From Aeribacillus composti (GTDB taxonomy: Bacteria > Bacillota > Bacilli > Bacillales > Aeribacillaceae), in assembly GCF_007827555.1 (NCBI RefSeq), contig NZ_VISS01000032.1, forward strand, positions 1 through 51,030: 51,030 nucleotides of DNA, in the 5' to 3' direction. A program made the translations under genes and the position numbers. Below are positions 18,345 to 26,440 of the stretch, in pieces. The number at the start of each line of letters is the position of its first letter. Positions within the stretch are counted from its first letter, which is position 1. The notes under the pieces were generated by a model. That model searched no databases. It was not told the origin of the DNA and saw nothing but the letters and a program-made list of their open reading frames with translations.

Positions 18345-18974
18345 TTATTTGGATACGACGGAAAAACGTTTATTAATGTGCTTACGGTTTTCAATTTCAT
18401 CTACAAGTGCTATCGCATAGTCTCTATAACTGATGTAGCTTTGGCCTTCAGAGTTGACAGCAAGCACATCGCCTGAAACTTTATATTCACCTGTGCGCGG
18501 ACCTTGCGGATCAAAAAATGCAGCTGGGCTAATATAAGTCCATTGAATCCCTTCAGAGTTTTCAAGATCTTGCAAATTTTGAGCTGAGCTTTTCGCTACC
18601 GGCAAATATTCTTTCGGAAAATCCGGTGTGTCAAAGAGGCGGGTTGTTTTCGCTTCATCGACAAACAGGCTGCCCGCTCCTCCTACAACAATAAGCCGCG
18701 TATTAGGCGCTCCTTTCAAGGCATTGATTAATACTTTTCCTGCTTCCACATGTTTATGCTCTTCACCAGGTGCAGTGCCAAATGCATTTACAACAACATC
18801 AAAATCTTTTATATCCTCTGATGTAATATCGAAAATATCCTTTTCAACAGCTGGTACATCAGTCACTTTAGAAGCATTGCGGACAATAGCCGTAACATCA
18901 TGTCCTCGTTCCTTTGCTTCCTTTACTATTAAACTTCCTGCTTTTCCCGTTGCACCAATAACGGCAATTTTCAT
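18345..18974 (-). CDS. ywnB: NAD(P)-binding epimerase-like protein, YwnB type
   Basis: 209 residues from ATG 18974 with GGGAGG ten bases upstream. The Rossmann NAD(P) motif is at the N-terminus, MKIAVIGATGKAGSLIVKEA, then TAIVRNASK, DVVVNAFGTAPG, TRLIVVGGAGSL and a late WTYISPAAFFDP. This is the atypical short-chain dehydrogenase/NmrA-like group. YwnB of B. subtilis is its close match by pattern and neighbour. It probably acts in thiol or redox stress, inferred from the Rrf2 gene beside it; substrate unknown. Confidence 0.8.
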   Translation of the reverse strand: MKIAVIGATGKAGSLIVKEAKERGHDVTAIVRNASKVTDVPAVEKDIFDITSEDIKDFDVVVNAFGTAPGEEHKHVEAGKVLINALKGAPNTRLIVVGGAGSLFVDEAKTTRLFDTPDFPKEYLPVAKSSAQNLQDLENSEGIQWTYISPAAFFDPQGPRTGEYKVSGDVLAVNSEGQSYISYRDYAIALVDEIENRKHINKRFSVVSK

Positions 18975-18994
18975 AAACAATTTTCCTCCCTTTA

Positions 18995-19039
18995 TGTAAC
19001 CAATTCAGTTACAAATTATATGTAACTATTATAGTTACA
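18995..19039. promoter_or_regulatory. Two palindromic operators upstream of ywnB
   Basis: TGTAAC-N7-GTTACA occurs at 18995-19013 and again at 19021-19039, with start points 26 bases apart. This dyad covers the ywnB promoter region and is a likely regulator site, most simply for the adjacent Rrf2 protein. Confidence 0.55.
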
Positions 19040-19104
19040 AATATAAATCTCTGTCAACTTATTGATTGAAGCTTTCATCCGGAAATCATTGCCTGCCAAC
19101 CTGT

Positions 19105-19143
19105 TTGACAAAATTTCAAATTTGTCACTAAAATAGTGACAAA
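19105..19143 (+). promoter_or_regulatory. Promoter and operator of the Rrf2 gene
   Basis: TTGACA (19105-19110), 18 bases, then TAAAAT (19129-19134). The -10 lies in the centre of a perfect palindrome, TTTGTCACT-N5-AGTGACAAA (19121-19143). Autorepression by the Rrf2 protein is likely. The half-site GTCACT differs from GTAAC upstream of ywnB. Confidence 0.6.
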
Positions 19144-19158
19144 TGGTGGTGGAAACTT

Positions 19159-19569
19159 ATGATTAACAGCCGTTTAGCAGTGGCGATTCATATTATGATC
19201 TTAATAGCATCAAATCCCCTTGAGCATATGTCTTCAGAATTTATTGCCAAAAGCGTCAACACGAATCCCGTGGTGATCCGGCGAATTACAAGCATGCTCA
19301 AGAAAGCGGGACTATTAACTTCCCATGCCGGCAGAACCGGAGCAAAATTAACAAAAAACCCTGAAGACATAACACTTTTGGATATTTTTAAAGCGGTCGA
19401 ACCGAAAGATGAATTATTCGCTATTCACGAAAATCCGAACCCCAATTGTCCCGTTGGAAAAAACATTCAATCCGCCCTGGACAGCACATTTACGCGCGTT
19501 CAAAAAGCGATGGAAGACGAGCTGTCCAGCCAATCCCTAAAAGACGTAATGGGCCATTTCTTACAATAA
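19159..19569 (+). CDS. ywnA: Rrf2-family transcriptional regulator, YwnA type
   Basis: 136 residues behind GGTGGTGG. The N-terminal winged helix is clear: INSRLAVAIHIMILIA, SEFIAKSVNTNPVVIRRITSML and LLTSHAGRTGAKLTKNPEDIT. It has a single Cys, in NPNCPVGKNIQ, rather than the three clustered Cys that hold iron-sulfur clusters in IscR or NsrR, so an Fe-S cofactor is unlikely and thiol sensing is possible. It is divergent from ywnB and flanked by palindromes, so it probably represses both. Confidence 0.85.
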   Translation: MINSRLAVAIHIMILIASNPLEHMSSEFIAKSVNTNPVVIRRITSMLKKAGLLTSHAGRTGAKLTKNPEDITLLDIFKAVEPKDELFAIHENPNPNCPVGKNIQSALDSTFTRVQKAMEDELSSQSLKDVMGHFLQ

Positions 19570-19580
19570 GAATGGCCCAT
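19549..19580 (+). terminator. Terminator overlapping the ywnA stop codon
   Basis: ATGGGCCATTTCTT pairs with AAGAATGGCCCAT around ACAAT; the left arm is coding sequence and the stop codon lies in the loop. It is followed by AAAAAA rather than T. Confidence 0.55.
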
Positions 19581-19708
19581 AAAAAATGAGACGGTAGTTA
19601 TTTCCTCTTTTTCGGCACTTATGACCGTTTCGCTGTTTTGAATAAGGTGAATGATTCATTTTTACTTTCATTAGTTTGCACGCATGCAGGGAATCTTTGA
19701 AATCGATT

Positions 19709-20638
19709 TTATTCCTCCATCAAGTGCTTGATTTCAAAATAAAAAGCATGGATAAATTTTTTCGTATTGATTCGTATAGACGATGCAGCTGCAGGCCGAT
19801 CGGCTTTTAATTCCTCCATTTTTTGACGAACAGCAATGAAATCAAAAAATTTGGATGAGTAATTTTCAAACTTTGGATGGATGAAGTCTGTGAGCCCAAG
19901 TGACGCTAAGTTGTTCAAGGAATGATAGATCGCCCTTCGCACACGTTGTTCAGACGCTTTAATTTCCCTTTTCAGATCCTCTTCACTGGCTCCTTCTCCA
20001 AGCTTCTTCAACGCAATATTTCTAAATATCTCCTTTAATGAAGGAAATCCGCCGGCAAATGTTTTCTCTTGTTCGTAATCATATAAAAACTGCATGATTT
20101 CAATGAGATCTTTACTGCCGCTTTCTCCGGCAATGCCTAGTTCTGAAAGGAGGAATCGTGCACTGGCAGAAAGAGAATTTTCTTTATAAGGATTTACATT
20201 TTGCTTTAGAAGATGATCAACGTTCATAACGCTATATAAAGAATGATGGATATCCTGAATGGTTTTTTCCAAACGTATATGACCCATCACCTTCTTTAAG
20301 ATTGACAATACTTCAATTTTATTAATCGGCTTCGTTATATAGTTTTCGATTCCGTATTCATAAGCTTGGCCGATCATATCCTTTGATTCCACCTGCGATA
20401 TCATAACAATTTTTCCTTTAAAAATCGGCTTGATTTTCTTAATCGTTTCAATGCCGTCCTGAACGGGCATTAACAGGTCAACTAATAAAATATCGACTTT
20501 CTTCAAATTTAAAAATTCACCGCTAACATCAGCACCGTCTGCTGCTTCGCCTACGACTTCACCAAGTTCCTCGTCTTCAATGATATGCCATAGCATAGTA
20601 CGAATTGACTCATCGTCATCTATTATAAAAAACCTCAT
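19709..20638 (-). CDS. glnL: GlnL-like response regulator (YcbB type)
   Basis: 309 residues. The receiver domain has FFIIDDDESIRTMLW, the acceptor Asp in DILLVDLLMPVQDGIETI and the Lys in NYITKPINKIEVLSIL. The C-terminal ~170 residues are the YcbB/GlnL DNA-binding type (SLSASARFLLSELGIAGESG, SEQRVRRAIYHSLNNLASLG). B. subtilis GlnL serves glutamine use; here the regulated gene is probably the divergent glutamate symporter. It lies four bases from the kinase gene. Confidence 0.82.
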   Translation of the reverse strand: MRFFIIDDDESIRTMLWHIIEDEELGEVVGEAADGADVSGEFLNLKKVDILLVDLLMPVQDGIETIKKIKPIFKGKIVMISQVESKDMIGQAYEYGIENYITKPINKIEVLSILKKVMGHIRLEKTIQDIHHSLYSVMNVDHLLKQNVNPYKENSLSASARFLLSELGIAGESGSKDLIEIMQFLYDYEQEKTFAGGFPSLKEIFRNIALKKLGEGASEEDLKREIKASEQRVRRAIYHSLNNLASLGLTDFIHPKFENYSSKFFDFIAVRQKMEELKADRPAAASSIRINTKKFIHAFYFEIKHLMEE

Positions 20639-20642
20639 AAAA

Positions 20643-21950
20643 TCACCTTTTCTGGGTTAAATTTCCAATTGGCAGACGAACGATAAATGTTGCCCCTTTG
20701 CTATCTTCCTGATGCGCAATCATTACTTCCCCGTTAAGCTTTTCTGCCAATTCTTTCACATATGAAAGCCCAATACCTGTTGATGAATTACCCGTGCTGT
20801 CGAATTTCAAGGTGAATCCTGGTTTAAAAATAATATCTTTATATTGATCGGGAATTCCGGGACCATCATCATGAACGCGTATTTGGAGCCAATCATTTTC
20901 CCGCTCCACTGCAATCTCAATGCTGCCAGTTCCTTTGATGGCCTCCACTGCGTTAGCGACAAGGTTATTCACAATGGAAATAAACGTATACACATGATAC
21001 TCAGGATGTGACCCATTATATGCAATACTGAATTCAATGTTTTTCCCCAACAGCTCAGCATACTTCTCATGTGTTCGAACAATGATTGATAAAAGTGATC
21101 GGACATCTAAATAATCAAGGGAGCTTTCTTCTGAAATTACTTTTGAAAGTCCAGACAAAATGCGTTGATTATCTTTTTTGATCTCATGAACCTCGCCGGC
21201 AATCCTCAAGGCATGCCGTGAAAGCTCCTCCAGCGACAGCCTTTTCTTCCCTTTCCTGATCTCCTGCAATTTTTGATACAGGTTGTAAGATTGCCTCGTA
21301 ATTTCCTCAGCATCTTGAACGGATTTTTTTAATAGCACCGACTCTTCGTAAAGGTTCGATACCAGCATGATCATATGTTCATTGCGTTTTTGAATCTCCG
21401 CTTCCCTTAGCTTAGATTCATGCAATTTTATCATACTAAATAAACCGATCACAAAAAAACTTCGGAATATGGCAATAATCATAATTTTATTAAAGGCATC
21501 TAAAGTCATTACCGTTCCAATCATAATATTTTCAGCGAGTAGCTCGACAATCCCGGCTGCCAATTCTATCACAATCCCCAAAAGGCCGATCACCCATGGT
21601 CGATTGTAAAATCGGTGAATTCTTAAAACAGAAAAAACAAGCGCATACGTGAAGTAATAGAAAAAATAAGGAGAATTTGTATGAATGGAAGCCATCCAAT
21701 CAACAGATGTAAGGGATATCAAATCGAGAAGAACCCGAAATGTCACAATTGATAAGCCTGCAAGAACACCACATATAACAGCTGGTACCTTTCTCAGCCA
21801 CAATAAAAAAATAAACAATGTTGGAGGTCCAAAACTCACCCGATAAACTTCATTAAATGGATAAAATTTAATTTCGCCAGCGAGCGGAACCAAAATGATC
21901 ATTGCAACCAATAATTGAAGTTCTTTTTTTTCAAGAGAGTGCAAGTTCAA
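20643..21950 (-). CDS. glnK: GlnK-like sensor histidine kinase (YcbA type)
   Basis: About 435 residues if started at the TTG at 21950 (LNLHSLEKKELQLLVAMI). The frame is open to 22031, but the extra part overlaps the operator and looks non-native. The start is uncertain. Roughly six membrane helices (residues ~10-190) are followed by a coiled linker, a phospho-acceptor region with EVHEIKKDNQRIL and a HATPase domain with VNNLVANAVEAI, VHDDGPGIPDQYKDIIF and SSTGIGLSYVKELAE. The signal is presumably an extracellular or membrane cue tied to glutamine or glutamate. Confidence 0.8.
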   Translation of the reverse strand: MNLHSLEKKELQLLVAMIILVPLAGEIKFYPFNEVYRVSFGPPTLFIFLLWLRKVPAVICGVLAGLSIVTFRVLLDLISLTSVDWMASIHTNSPYFFYYFTYALVFSVLRIHRFYNRPWVIGLLGIVIELAAGIVELLAENIMIGTVMTLDAFNKIMIIAIFRSFFVIGLFSMIKLHESKLREAEIQKRNEHMIMLVSNLYEESVLLKKSVQDAEEITRQSYNLYQKLQEIRKGKKRLSLEELSRHALRIAGEVHEIKKDNQRILSGLSKVISEESSLDYLDVRSLLSIIVRTHEKYAELLGKNIEFSIAYNGSHPEYHVYTFISIVNNLVANAVEAIKGTGSIEIAVERENDWLQIRVHDDGPGIPDQYKDIIFKPGFTLKFDSTGNSSTGIGLSYVKELAEKLNGEVMIAHQEDSKGATFIVRLPIGNLTQKR

Positions 21951-22030
21951 TATTACCACAACCTTGTTATAATGGTTCCTCTTAAAAAATTGAATAAAAG
22001 TTAGAATTTTAAAAACGAAGTAAATAATCA

Positions 22031-22046
22031 ATTTGTAGAATTTTGT
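22031..22046 (+). promoter_or_regulatory. GlnL-type direct repeat upstream of gltT
   Basis: ATTTGT-AGAA-TTTTGT matches the GlnL site TTTTGT-N4-TTTTGT described in B. subtilis with one mismatch. A further copy, ATCTTGT, begins at 22061, 20 bases on. The position between the two-component genes and the symporter supports a regulatory role. Confidence 0.6.
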
Positions 22047-22233
22047 AGATTTATCGTCTGATCTTGTAGTTTCAATTTTAAATTAGATAAGATAGCTCGT
22101 AAGCGCTCTCGCAAACAACTCTACTAATTATTATAGCTTATTATTTCGACGAGTAATCATTTAAAAGATAATGATAATCAATTTTGTCATCCATTCGTTT
22201 TGGAGGCAATTATAAAAGAAAAGAGGTGCTATG

Positions 22234-23511
22234 ATGAAAAGAATAAGCTTGGCTTGGCAAATTTTAATAGGTCTTGTACTAGGTATTGTTGTTGGTACTA
22301 TTTTTTATGGTAACCCAGATGTTGCGAAATTTTTGCAGCCAATTGGGGATATATTTTTACGATTAATTAAAATGATCGTCATTCCAATTGTTATTTCCAG
22401 CTTAATTGTCGGTATTGCAAGTGTAGGTGATACAAAAAAGCTCGGAAAGCTTGGCGGAAAAACAATTTTGTATTTTGAAATTATTACAACTGTCGCCATT
22501 ATTGTCGGACTTTTAGCAGCTAACATTTTTCAGCCTGGTTCCGGCGTCGATATGAGCTCATTAGAGAAAACAGATATTCATAGTTATGTCGATACGGCAG
22601 AAGCAGTTGAAAGCCACGGAATAGCTGATACATTTGTCAACATTGTTCCACCAAACATTTTCCAGGCATTTGTTGAAGGAAATATGCTGGCGATCATTTT
22701 CTTCTCTGTATTTTTCGGACTTGGAGTCACAGCCATCGGAGAGCGTGGAAAACCGATCATTGCCTTTTTCCAAGGTACAGCTGAAACGATGTTCTGGGTG
22801 ACGAACCAAGTGATGAAATTTGCACCATTTGGTGTGTTTGCCCTTATCGGTGTGACTGTGTCTAAATTCGGTATCGAATCATTGGTGCCGTTGGGTAAAT
22901 TAGTAATTGTCGGCTATGGAACAATGTTATTCTTCGTTGTCGTCGTTCTTGGATTTGTTGCAAAATTAGTCGGTCTAAACATTTTTCACATCATCCGTTT
23001 ACTTAAAGAAGAGCTTATCCTTGCCTATTCAACCTCAAGCTCAGAAACAGTTATGCCAAGAATAATGGAGAAAATGGAGAAATTTGGATGCCCAAAATCC
23101 ATTACAGCATTTGTCATTCCAACAGGTTATTCCTTTAACTTAGATGGTTCAACCCTATACCAAGCATTAGCAGCACTGTTTATAGCACAAATGTATGGCA
23201 TTGATTTGTCCATCGCTGATCAAATTTCATTGGTGCTAGTATTAATGTTGACCTCAAAAGGAATTGCAGGCGTTCCAGGCGTTTCATTTGTTGTACTGTT
23301 GGCTACGCTGGGAGCAGTAGGCATCCCGCCTGAAGGTCTTGCATTTATCGCAGGTATTGACCGTATTCTCGATATGGCTAGAACAGTGGTCAATGTCATT
23401 GGAAATTCATTAGCCGCTGTCGTTATGTCTAAATGGGAAGGTCAGTTCGATGTTGAAAAAGCTATTTCATATATCAATTCTTTTAAAAATAATAAGCAAT
23501 CCGCAGCTTAA
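22234..23511 (+). CDS. gltT: Proton/sodium-glutamate symporter, GltT/GltP type
   Basis: 425 residues from the second ATG of a doublet, seven bases after AGAGG. The dicarboxylate/amino acid:cation symporter signatures are intact: LIKMIVIPIVISSLIVGIAS, the serine-rich loop AYSTSSSETVMPRIMEKME (hairpin 1), PTGYSFNLDGSTLYQALAALF (TM7), SKGIAGVPGVSFVVLLATL (hairpin 2) and GIDRILDMARTVVNVIGNSL (TM8, substrate Asp and Arg). It imports glutamate/aspartate. It is divergent from, and probably controlled by, the GlnK/GlnL-like pair. Confidence 0.9.
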   Translation: MKRISLAWQILIGLVLGIVVGTIFYGNPDVAKFLQPIGDIFLRLIKMIVIPIVISSLIVGIASVGDTKKLGKLGGKTILYFEIITTVAIIVGLLAANIFQPGSGVDMSSLEKTDIHSYVDTAEAVESHGIADTFVNIVPPNIFQAFVEGNMLAIIFFSVFFGLGVTAIGERGKPIIAFFQGTAETMFWVTNQVMKFAPFGVFALIGVTVSKFGIESLVPLGKLVIVGYGTMLFFVVVVLGFVAKLVGLNIFHIIRLLKEELILAYSTSSSETVMPRIMEKMEKFGCPKSITAFVIPTGYSFNLDGSTLYQALAALFIAQMYGIDLSIADQISLVLVLMLTSKGIAGVPGVSFVVLLATLGAVGIPPEGLAFIAGIDRILDMARTVVNVIGNSLAAVVMSKWEGQFDVEKAISYINSFKNNKQSAA

Positions 23512-23545
23512 TATAACCGATATAATTCCAAAAACTTTGCAATCA

Positions 23546-23581
23546 AAAAGCCGGAGTGGTTATGATACCATTCCGGCTTTT
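23546..23581 (+). terminator. Terminator of gltT
   Basis: AAAAGCCGGA-G-TGGT pairs with ACCA-T-TCCGGCTTTT across a six-base loop, directly after the gltT stop. Confidence 0.8.
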
Positions 23582-24449
23582 GCTATAGATTGAAGATAAT
23601 GATTTCAACAGCTTTGTTAGATTCATTCGTAAAGATGATATTTCTGATCTTGATCGTTTTCTACATAGTTAAACGTTAAGAAAAAACAGAGCGTATTTTC
23701 CATCATTTCTGTCATTTCCTATTATTTCTTTATCTTTGTTTGTTCCAAAGTGCAATTCTTTCCCAAAAAGCTTTTCGCATGTAGAATGATTTTTCACAGG
23801 AATAAGCAGACAGCTCAAACTCGAAAAAAAGGTGTCACCTATAATGATTATTAAATAAAACTTGAAACTGTTTCCAAATTCAAGTATTATATAGAAAGAC
23901 TTAGAAATAGGCACGTTTGAAAAAGTGAAAATTAATAATTTTATAGTGGACGGATGTTTATTATTTTCTTGTTGTCTTCAACACGAAATCACAATAGCCG
24001 AATCTGAAATAATTGGTGTATCGCTTAATTTTGCAAAATTACCATAAAACAACTTCTTCGTTTATTAGAGAGATAGAAACTTAAAAAACTTTGAACATAT
24101 TTTTAAAAAGATAAATCAGGAGTTCCATTGCTTTCAATTCATTTCAGATTAGAAAAACCGTAAATTAAATTTATGGTATCTTAGGCTATTTAACTTATAT
24201 AAGTTAGGGCCTTTGTTTAATCTAATTTTGAATAGTGGACGTGGTGAGCCGTCCGCGATTGCAAAAGTGAGCATTGCCTTATTTGTGCCATTTGCAAAAA
24301 CACCACGTCCACAAAAGTTAAATCTCAAGGGAGTACTGTTTTCATATCTCTAATCTCCTAATGATTATTTTTCTTTTTAATACTAATATCTATAAAATTG
24401 TTGATAACGTTTGCAAGCAAAGAATCTCCAATTACACAAAACCATTTGT
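23582..24449. other. Long intergenic stretch with inverted repeats and a cre-like site
   Basis: No credible gene is visible in this ~870-base AT-rich stretch between the convergent gltT and PTS operons. It holds a perfect palindrome TAACTTATATAAGTTA (24191-24206), a wide 12-bp inverted repeat (24235-24312) and TGATAACGTTTGCA (24402-24415), which differs from the CcpA cre consensus at one position. The cre-like site lies past the 3' end of the PTS operon, an odd place for catabolite control. Confidence 0.5.
24235..24312. repeat. 12-bp perfect inverted repeat enclosing a 54-base insert
   Basis: GTGGACGTGGTG (24235-24246) and CACCACGTCCAC (24301-24312) are exact complements. The GC-rich arms stand out from AT-rich surroundings. 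Inside, TTGCAAA and TTTGCAA can also pair. It may be a structured RNA, a long-stem terminator or a small mobile-element remnant. Confidence 0.5.
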
Positions 24450-25868
24450 TTACCTTTTCCCTAATTCATCAATTAATTTTAATAAATTAGGATCTTCTAT
24501 ATAATTTTCTATAGTGATAATTCTTTTGTTTTTATGAGATAATCTTGCTCTTTCTAATAAATCTTTATGAACGACGATAATGTCAGTGTCTTCTGGAACA
24601 TCCTCTATTCTATAATGTTTTACTTCAATACCGTCAATATTTGCTTTTTGCAGTCTTTTTCTAAATGTGGTTGCACCTAATGCACTGCTGCCGGCACCTG
24701 CATCGCAAGCAAATGAAATTTTACTTATTTTTGTATTAGACAGTTCATTAGATGGATTTAAAATTTGTTTCCCTTCAGATTTCATTGCTTTTGACTTTTC
24801 GATTGAACTTGTAAAATCTTCTTCATCTGTTTTTTTATCAAACTTTAATATTATTGCAGTAACGATGAAGGATACTACCGCAGCTACGATTACACCTGAA
24901 ATGATTCCTAGGAAATTACCTTTAGGGGTTAAAGCTAAATAAGATATTATGGATCCCGGACTAGGTCCAGCTACAAGACCCGCATCGAAAAGATAAAAAG
25001 TTGTAATACCTGACATCCCGCCGGCAATCATTGCTAAAATTGTTAATGGTTTCATTAATACATATGGGAAGTATAACTCATGAATGCCTCCGAAGAAATG
25101 AATTATTATAGCACCCGGAGCAGTCCGCTTAGCAGCCTTTTTGCCGAAAAAGCTAAAAGCTAATAATAATCCAAGACCAGGTCCTGGGTTTGACGCAACG
25201 GTAAAGTAAATTGATTTTCCTGCTTCAAGCGTTTCTTGCATACCTAAAGGATAATATATTCCTTGATCAATGACGTTATTTAAAAACAATACTTTAGCTG
25301 GCTCATTAATAAGAGATAATAATGGTAAGTACCCTGTATCCACTAGAGATTTAATAGCGGATGAAACAACATTATTTGCCGCTTCAATAACCGGTCCTAT
25401 AAAATAAAAGGAGAAAATCATTAGAAAGAAGCCTAAAATACCAATTGAAAAGTTATTAACAATCATTTCAAATCCTGCAGGTATTTTACCATCTATCAAT
25501 TTATCAAATTTCTTTATAAGCCAGCCTCCCAAAGGACCAATAATCATCGCGCCTAAAAACATTGGTATATCGGATCCAACTATTAGCCCTATGGCTCCGA
25601 TGGTACCCATTACAGCGCCCCTTTGGCCGGCAACCATTCTCCCTCCTGTGCTTGCTAAAAGCAAAGGCAATAAATACTTGATTGCCGGATCAACTATACT
25701 AGCAAGATTCTCATTTGGAAACCAGCCAGAAGGTATAAACAAAGCTGTTAATAATCCCCATGCAATAAAAGCTCCAATATTCGGCAAAACCATATTGGTC
25801 AAGAATCCTCCAACAGCTTGGATGCGTGCACGAAAAGATGGAGTTTTGGCTTTAATTACATTTTCCAT
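24450..25868 (-). CDS. PTS sugar-alcohol transporter, EIICB (mannitol type)
   Basis: 472 residues from ATG 25868 (MENVIKAKTPSF) behind AAAGGGTG. The EIIC domain (~10-345) carries GGFLTNMVLPNIGAFIAWG and the substrate loop FGGIHELYFPYVLMKP typical of MtlA. A flexible linker (~346-380) leads to EIIB with the phosphorylated Cys388 in FACDAGAGSSALGA. There is no EIIA domain; it is encoded by the next gene upstream. The transporter takes up and phosphorylates a hexitol-like substrate. Mannitol is possible, but the operon's extra isomerase and epimerase point to a different polyol. Confidence 0.88.
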   Translation of the reverse strand: MENVIKAKTPSFRARIQAVGGFLTNMVLPNIGAFIAWGLLTALFIPSGWFPNENLASIVDPAIKYLLPLLLASTGGRMVAGQRGAVMGTIGAIGLIVGSDIPMFLGAMIIGPLGGWLIKKFDKLIDGKIPAGFEMIVNNFSIGILGFFLMIFSFYFIGPVIEAANNVVSSAIKSLVDTGYLPLLSLINEPAKVLFLNNVIDQGIYYPLGMQETLEAGKSIYFTVASNPGPGLGLLLAFSFFGKKAAKRTAPGAIIIHFFGGIHELYFPYVLMKPLTILAMIAGGMSGITTFYLFDAGLVAGPSPGSIISYLALTPKGNFLGIISGVIVAAVVSFIVTAIILKFDKKTDEEDFTSSIEKSKAMKSEGKQILNPSNELSNTKISKISFACDAGAGSSALGATTFRKRLQKANIDGIEVKHYRIEDVPEDTDIIVVHKDLLERARLSHKNKRIITIENYIEDPNLLKLIDELGKR

Positions 25869-25969
25869 GTATAACACCCTTTCTTCATATCAATATTATA
25901 GAAGAAATTTTTATACTTTTTTGAAAAAAAACGATGTTTAAATTTTAAATTTAATCAAAAAAACATTTT

Positions 25970-26407
25970 TTATTCTACCATTTTAATAACATTCATTATT
26001 TCTTCTTCATTGCTTGAATTTCTAAACTTGTTTACAACATCTTCATCAATTAGTATAGAAGATAAGTCGGATAGCAAACCTAAATGACTTGAATTGTCTT
26101 CAGCCGCTAAGACGATAATAATATTCACTTCTTTTCCCTCTGGGAACTGCACGTTGTTTTGTAATTTCAAAAAAGAAATGCCTGTTTTGATTACTCCTCC
26201 TTCGTTTCTTGCATGCGGCATGGCAATTCCCGGAACAATTACTATATATGGACCATTTTTATTGACATTATCAATCATATCTTGAATATATTTAGGAGTA
26301 ATATTACCTTTTTTTAATAAAGGATCGGAAGCAACTCTTATAGATTCCTCCCATGAAGATACTCTATTCAAGAAATTTATATTACCTTTTAAATATTCAC
26401 TTAACAC
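25970..26407 (-). CDS. PTS EIIA component (mannitol/fructose/ascorbate fold)
   Basis: 145 residues. The phospho-acceptor is His65 in GIAMPHARNEGGV, followed by TGISFLKLQ and VNIIIVLAAEDNSSHLGLLSDL. The stretch ITPKYIQDMIDNVNKNGPYI resembles UlaC/SgcA-type EIIA more than MtlF. It passes phosphate from HPr to Cys388 of the EIICB encoded about 100 bases downstream. Confidence 0.88.
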   Translation of the reverse strand: MLSEYLKGNINFLNRVSSWEESIRVASDPLLKKGNITPKYIQDMIDNVNKNGPYIVIVPGIAMPHARNEGGVIKTGISFLKLQNNVQFPEGKEVNIIIVLAAEDNSSHLGLLSDLSSILIDEDVVNKFRNSSNEEEIMNVIKMVE

Positions 26408-26440
26408 ACCGTTTCACCTTTCTTCATGATTCTATTTACA

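Noticed and set aside
22080-22110. A cre-like sequence, CGTAAGCGCTCTCG, upstream of gltT.
   Set aside because: Three consensus mismatches; not strong enough to list as a feature.
23669-23914. An 81-codon minus-strand frame after gltT.
   Set aside because: No ribosome binding site, AT-driven composition and no family resemblance.
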